DNA from: Helicobacter_D sp964464895
Lineage (GTDB): Bacteria > Campylobacterota > Campylobacteria > Campylobacterales > Helicobacteraceae
NCBI GenBank assembly: GCA_964464895.1
Contig: CAYXGY010000002.1
Span: forward strand, 62,001 to 126,000
Length of the DNA stretch: 64,000 bases
Direction of reading: 5' to 3'
The notes beneath the pieces were generated by a model. It worked only from the letters and a program-made list of their open reading frames with translations, was not told the DNA's origin and made no database searches. This document shows, piece after piece, positions 61,340 through 64,000 of the stretch. A program made the position numbers and the translations under genes. The stretch's first letter is position 1. The number at the start of each line of letters is the position of its first letter.

Positions 61340-62779
61340 TTAACCCTTAATCAATCCATCAAGTAAGCAATCAATCAAAAAATCGCTTGTCGCGACATTC
61401 AAATCATTGGGTACTTCTTGTCCCACAGAGAAATAGCTCACAGGTTTTTTAGTATCATAAATCAAAGAAAAAATATTCCCATAGCTGTGGGTTTCATCTA
61501 GTTTAGTAAAAAGCAAAGTATCAATTCCTAGTGTAGAGAAAGTATGATAAATGTCTTTTAAGTCTTCGTATTTGGTGGTTGCACTCATTACCAAGCTAAC
61601 ATCAATTTTGCTGTTTGGGTCTGCATTGACGAAGCTTTTGAGGGATTCTAGTTTGGCTCTATCGTGTTGCGAGCTGCCCACCGTATCAATGAGGATATAA
61701 TCGCAATATTTCAAAGAATCCAAAGCATTGACAAATTCTTCTGTATCTACCACCGTATCAATGCTTAGCTTCATTTTTTTGGCATAAAACATCAATTGAT
61801 CTACCGCACCGATTCTATAAGTGTCTAGGGTGATGATTCCCACTTTATAATTCTTATTAAGAAGTCTTGAATAACGCGCAGCAAGTTTGGCTAGTGTCGT
61901 TGTTTTGCCTACGCCTGTTGGTCCAACGAGCATCATAATGTTTTTAGCATTGCTGCTTAGATTTTCTGCTCTTGCATAAACCATTTTGCGCAAAACTTCC
62001 CTAAAGTATCGCTTGATAAGCACAGAATTTTCGCGCATTTTAATCGGCATTAATTCTAGGGTTAATTGCATAATTTTTTCTAAATGCTCTTTAGACATAC
62101 CGCTTGCTTTGGTGATTCTGTAAATTTCTGCAAATTCGTGCGGGATAATCAGTCCATCACGTTTAGGTCCGCGCTCTTCCCAAAACATATTTTGAATGAG
62201 TTTTAGCTTGTCATTTAGCCTGTCAATTTCACTACGAATCAGGCGCAAATCATTGCTTTCTGAAGCGGGAGATTCTTTCTTTTTGGTTTCAGCTTGGGAT
62301 TCTTTTTCCTTTTGCGGTTTTTTTGGTTTTTCTTCTTCTTTGTTTGGATTTTGGGCAGAATCGGATTCTTTTGGAATCAGTGGCGTTGGATAGGGAGATT
62401 TGGGAGGGATTTTAGTTGCAACGCCCGCAAGTTGTGAGATTTGGCGCACAGCGTCGGATAATTGCAAAGAAACATCGTCAGGAAGCGCATTTTGCAAGTT
62501 TTGCGCCATACGTTTTTTTTCTAATTCTTTTTGCGCAATGCGTTCTAGGCGGTCAGCAATATTATTGCTTTTTGTGGCAAGGGCATCGTTTTTTTGTTTT
62601 TCTTGCTCGGCTTTGGTTTGGGCATCTTTTAAATCCTCCTCGCTGATGGCGACAGAAATTTCATAACTCCCATCGCTTAGCTTTTTTTGCGAGATGATTG
62701 AAAATTCATCACCAAGCTCTTGTTTGGCTTGTGCTAATGCTAGGGTTGAACTCTCTCCCGTGTAAGTAAATAGTTTCAT
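61340..62779 (-). CDS. flhF: Flagellar SRP-like GTPase FlhF
   Basis: FlhF marks the pole for flagellar assembly and, in Campylobacter and Helicobacter, is needed for sigma-54-dependent flagellar genes. The 479-residue protein has an N-terminal B domain, a charged linker (about 60-190, rich in Lys/Glu/Pro), and the NG GTPase domain. The latter carries LVGPTGVGKTTTLAKLAARY near residue 285, VGIITLDTYRIGAVDQL, ILIDTVGSSQHD and LLFTKLDE. Its start overlaps the folK stop by 4 bases. Confidence 0.96.
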   Translation of the reverse strand: MKLFTYTGESSTLALAQAKQELGDEFSIISQKKLSDGSYEISVAISEEDLKDAQTKAEQEKQKNDALATKSNNIADRLERIAQKELEKKRMAQNLQNALPDDVSLQLSDAVRQISQLAGVATKIPPKSPYPTPLIPKESDSAQNPNKEEEKPKKPQKEKESQAETKKKESPASESNDLRLIRSEIDRLNDKLKLIQNMFWEERGPKRDGLIIPHEFAEIYRITKASGMSKEHLEKIMQLTLELMPIKMRENSVLIKRYFREVLRKMVYARAENLSSNAKNIMMLVGPTGVGKTTTLAKLAARYSRLLNKNYKVGIITLDTYRIGAVDQLMFYAKKMKLSIDTVVDTEEFVNALDSLKYCDYILIDTVGSSQHDRAKLESLKSFVNADPNSKIDVSLVMSATTKYEDLKDIYHTFSTLGIDTLLFTKLDETHSYGNIFSLIYDTKKPVSYFSVGQEVPNDLNVATSDFLIDCLLDGLIKG

Positions 62780-63450
62780 ACTTTCCTCTCCAATAATGGA
62801 ATCCTAACGCTTGCGCGTAAAGACCAAGCAATATGTGGAATCTGTAAGTGCTTTAGGTGTAAGCATTGGTTTTTAAACCCGATAATATCAATATCCAAAG
62901 TGCGTGGAGCATTTTTAAAAGGACGTTTGCGCTTCCTCCCAAAAACGCGTTCTAAATACGCACATAAGCTCCAAAACTCCACATAACCAAGCTTGGTTTT
63001 AATCCATACAATCGCATTGTAAAAATCTGCTTGTGCTCTAAAGCCAAAAGCTGGATTTTTCAAAATAGATGAAATAGCAATTATAGCATTTTTATTTTTT
63101 AACCTTTTAAAAAGCTTCCAAAATGTTATTAAACATTCACCACAATTTGCCCCAATGCCTAGAATCGCATAATGTTTTAGTCTGTGGTAGGCTTTAAAGT
63201 GGCGATAGGGATTCTCTGGGCGCACGGAGCAAAATCGTGGAATCTTGGGTTGCAAGGCTAAGGGTTTGGCTTTGACGGGAGGGATTGTATAGAGAAAACG
63301 CGTCATTTCAGTGTTGAGATTGATTTGTCGGTAAGTTTTGATTCCAAAGTAATGCGAGCTTTTTTGTGATGCGTTTTTTGCGCAACAGAATCTTTGATGG
63401 TATTTTGTTGGATTGGTTTTGTTTGCAAGGGATTTCATTTCAGATTCCAA
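62776..63450 (-). CDS. folK: 2-amino-4-hydroxy-6-hydroxymethyldihydropteridine pyrophosphokinase
   Basis: FolK transfers pyrophosphate to the pterin in folate synthesis. The C-terminal 135 residues are the HPPK domain (ILGIGANCGECLITFWKLF, FRAQADFYNAIVWIKT, the loop RPFKNAPRTLDIDIIGF and the HLQIPHIAW end). The 224-residue frame carries about 88 extra basic N-terminal residues not found in typical HPPK, so either an internal start is used or the extension is lineage-specific. It overlaps the M24 peptidase gene by 11 bases and flhF by 4. Confidence 0.88.
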   Translation of the reverse strand: MESEMKSLANKTNPTKYHQRFCCAKNASQKSSHYFGIKTYRQINLNTEMTRFLYTIPPVKAKPLALQPKIPRFCSVRPENPYRHFKAYHRLKHYAILGIGANCGECLITFWKLFKRLKNKNAIIAISSILKNPAFGFRAQADFYNAIVWIKTKLGYVEFWSLCAYLERVFGRKRKRPFKNAPRTLDIDIIGFKNQCLHLKHLQIPHIAWSLRASVRIPLLERKV

Positions 63451-64000
63451 GCACGCGTGCGCCTTTGGCTTCTAGTACGACCAAGTCTTCAATGCGAACG
63501 CCATAATGATTGGGGATATAAATTCCGGGCTCAATAGAAAACACCATACCCTCTTGCAAAATTGTCTGTGATTTTGACGCAATGATTGGTAGCTCGTGAA
63601 TGTCTAGCCCGATTCCGTGTCCGGTAGAATGCACGAAATATTTGCCAAATCCAGCCTTTTCAATCACATTGCGCGCCAACGCATCTACTTCACAGGCGAG
63701 CATACCGGGTTTTGCACCTTTGATTGCGCATTCTTGCGCTTTTAGGACAATATCATAAATCTTTTGTAATTGCGTGTTTTTAAACCTCTGCTCTTTAGAA
63801 AATCGGATTCCGTTTTTGCCAAAATACCCTGTGCGTGTCATATCAGAACAATAACGTTTGTATTTTAGTCCCGCGTCAAAAAGCAATAAATCGTCCTTTT
63901 GCAATTTATCCTTAGAGGGCAGGGCGTGAGGTTTCGCTGCATTTTTATTGATTCCCACAATGGGATTGAAGCTTAAGTCTAATGCGCCTTTGGCACTCAA
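63440..64000 (-). CDS. M24-family aminopeptidase (PepQ/PepP-like), C-terminal part
   Basis: The gene runs off the right edge, leaving 186 residues of the pita-bread metallopeptidase domain. All five metal ligands are in view: the aspartates in LLLFDAG and CSDMTRTG, the histidine in VHSTGHGIGLDIHE, and the glutamates in FSIEPGIYIP and GVRIEDLVV. Such enzymes remove N-terminal residues before proline. It is upstream of folK in the same transcript. Confidence 0.93.
   Translation of the reverse strand: MSAKGALDLSFNPIVGINKNAAKPHALPSKDKLQKDDLLLFDAGLKYKRYCSDMTRTGYFGKNGIRFSKEQRFKNTQLQKIYDIVLKAQECAIKGAKPGMLACEVDALARNVIEKAGFGKYFVHSTGHGIGLDIHELPIIASKSQTILQEGMVFSIEPGIYIPNHYGVRIEDLVVLEAKGARVLGI

Overview
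The window looks like a chromosomal segment of a Campylobacterota bacterium, most likely an enterohepatic Helicobacter. The evidence is low G+C, tightly packed genes with TATAAT-type -10 boxes, the recA-eno-FtsB-like-AMIN-aroK order, the futalosine-pathway gene mqnD, a flhF-flhG-fliA-fliM-fliY flagellar block, a CadF-like adhesin, a Ctb-type globin, fdhTU, and pglD/E/F genes for N-linked glycan synthesis. All identifications come from reading the translated sequence; no database search was run.

Layout. 1-9.7 kb: housekeeping genes (ABC-F ATPase, hisF, trpS, mqnD, waaF, aroK, eno, recA). 9.8-13.0 kb: a nuclease/N6-adenine methyltransferase gene cut into two ORFs by a complete RelB/YafQ-type toxin-antitoxin pair. 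13.1-17.7 kb: ackA-pta, pgi and gap. 17.9-22.6 kb: HU, fdhTU, ppk2, cinA and five tRNA genes. 22.7-28.3 kb: glycosyltransferase-pglF-pglE-pglD, then a Crp/Fnr regulator divergent from a membrane protein and a truncated globin. 29.4-32.4 kb: cmoB and a Tat-type transglutaminase coupled to MerT/MerP-like proteins. 32.4-34.5 kb: two unknown proteins, one behind a clear sigma-54 promoter. 34.9-40.9 kb: murD, mraY, gpmI, cheZ and a U32 peptidase gene.

40.6-44.3 kb is the most unusual stretch. A segment running from the 3' end of the U32 gene to the 5' part of rpsB is tandemly duplicated. Each copy carries a sigma-54-driven gene pair on the minus strand: a secreted protein (A) and a protein without a signal peptide (B). 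The copy boundaries are essentially identical in nucleotide sequence, while the interior is strongly diverged. In the first copy the rpsB promoter and first start codon are deleted, leaving a silent rpsB fragment fused to a U32 fragment. I read this as a variable cassette locus tied to the flagellar (RpoN) programme; its function is unknown.

44-64 kb: rpsB-tsf, a LolD-like ATPase, an MFS gene broken by two frameshifts, fliR, a Bcr-type exporter, lpxK, a DegT-family protein lacking the Schiff-base lysine, nadE, the CadF-like porin, a CheX-domain protein, a decayed gene behind ruvX, hemW, and the fliY-fliM-fliA-orf-flhG-flhF-folK-M24 peptidase operon. Degenerate copies of a dispersed intergenic repeat occur near 13.1, 20.0 and 34.7 kb, with a weaker one near 55.3 kb.
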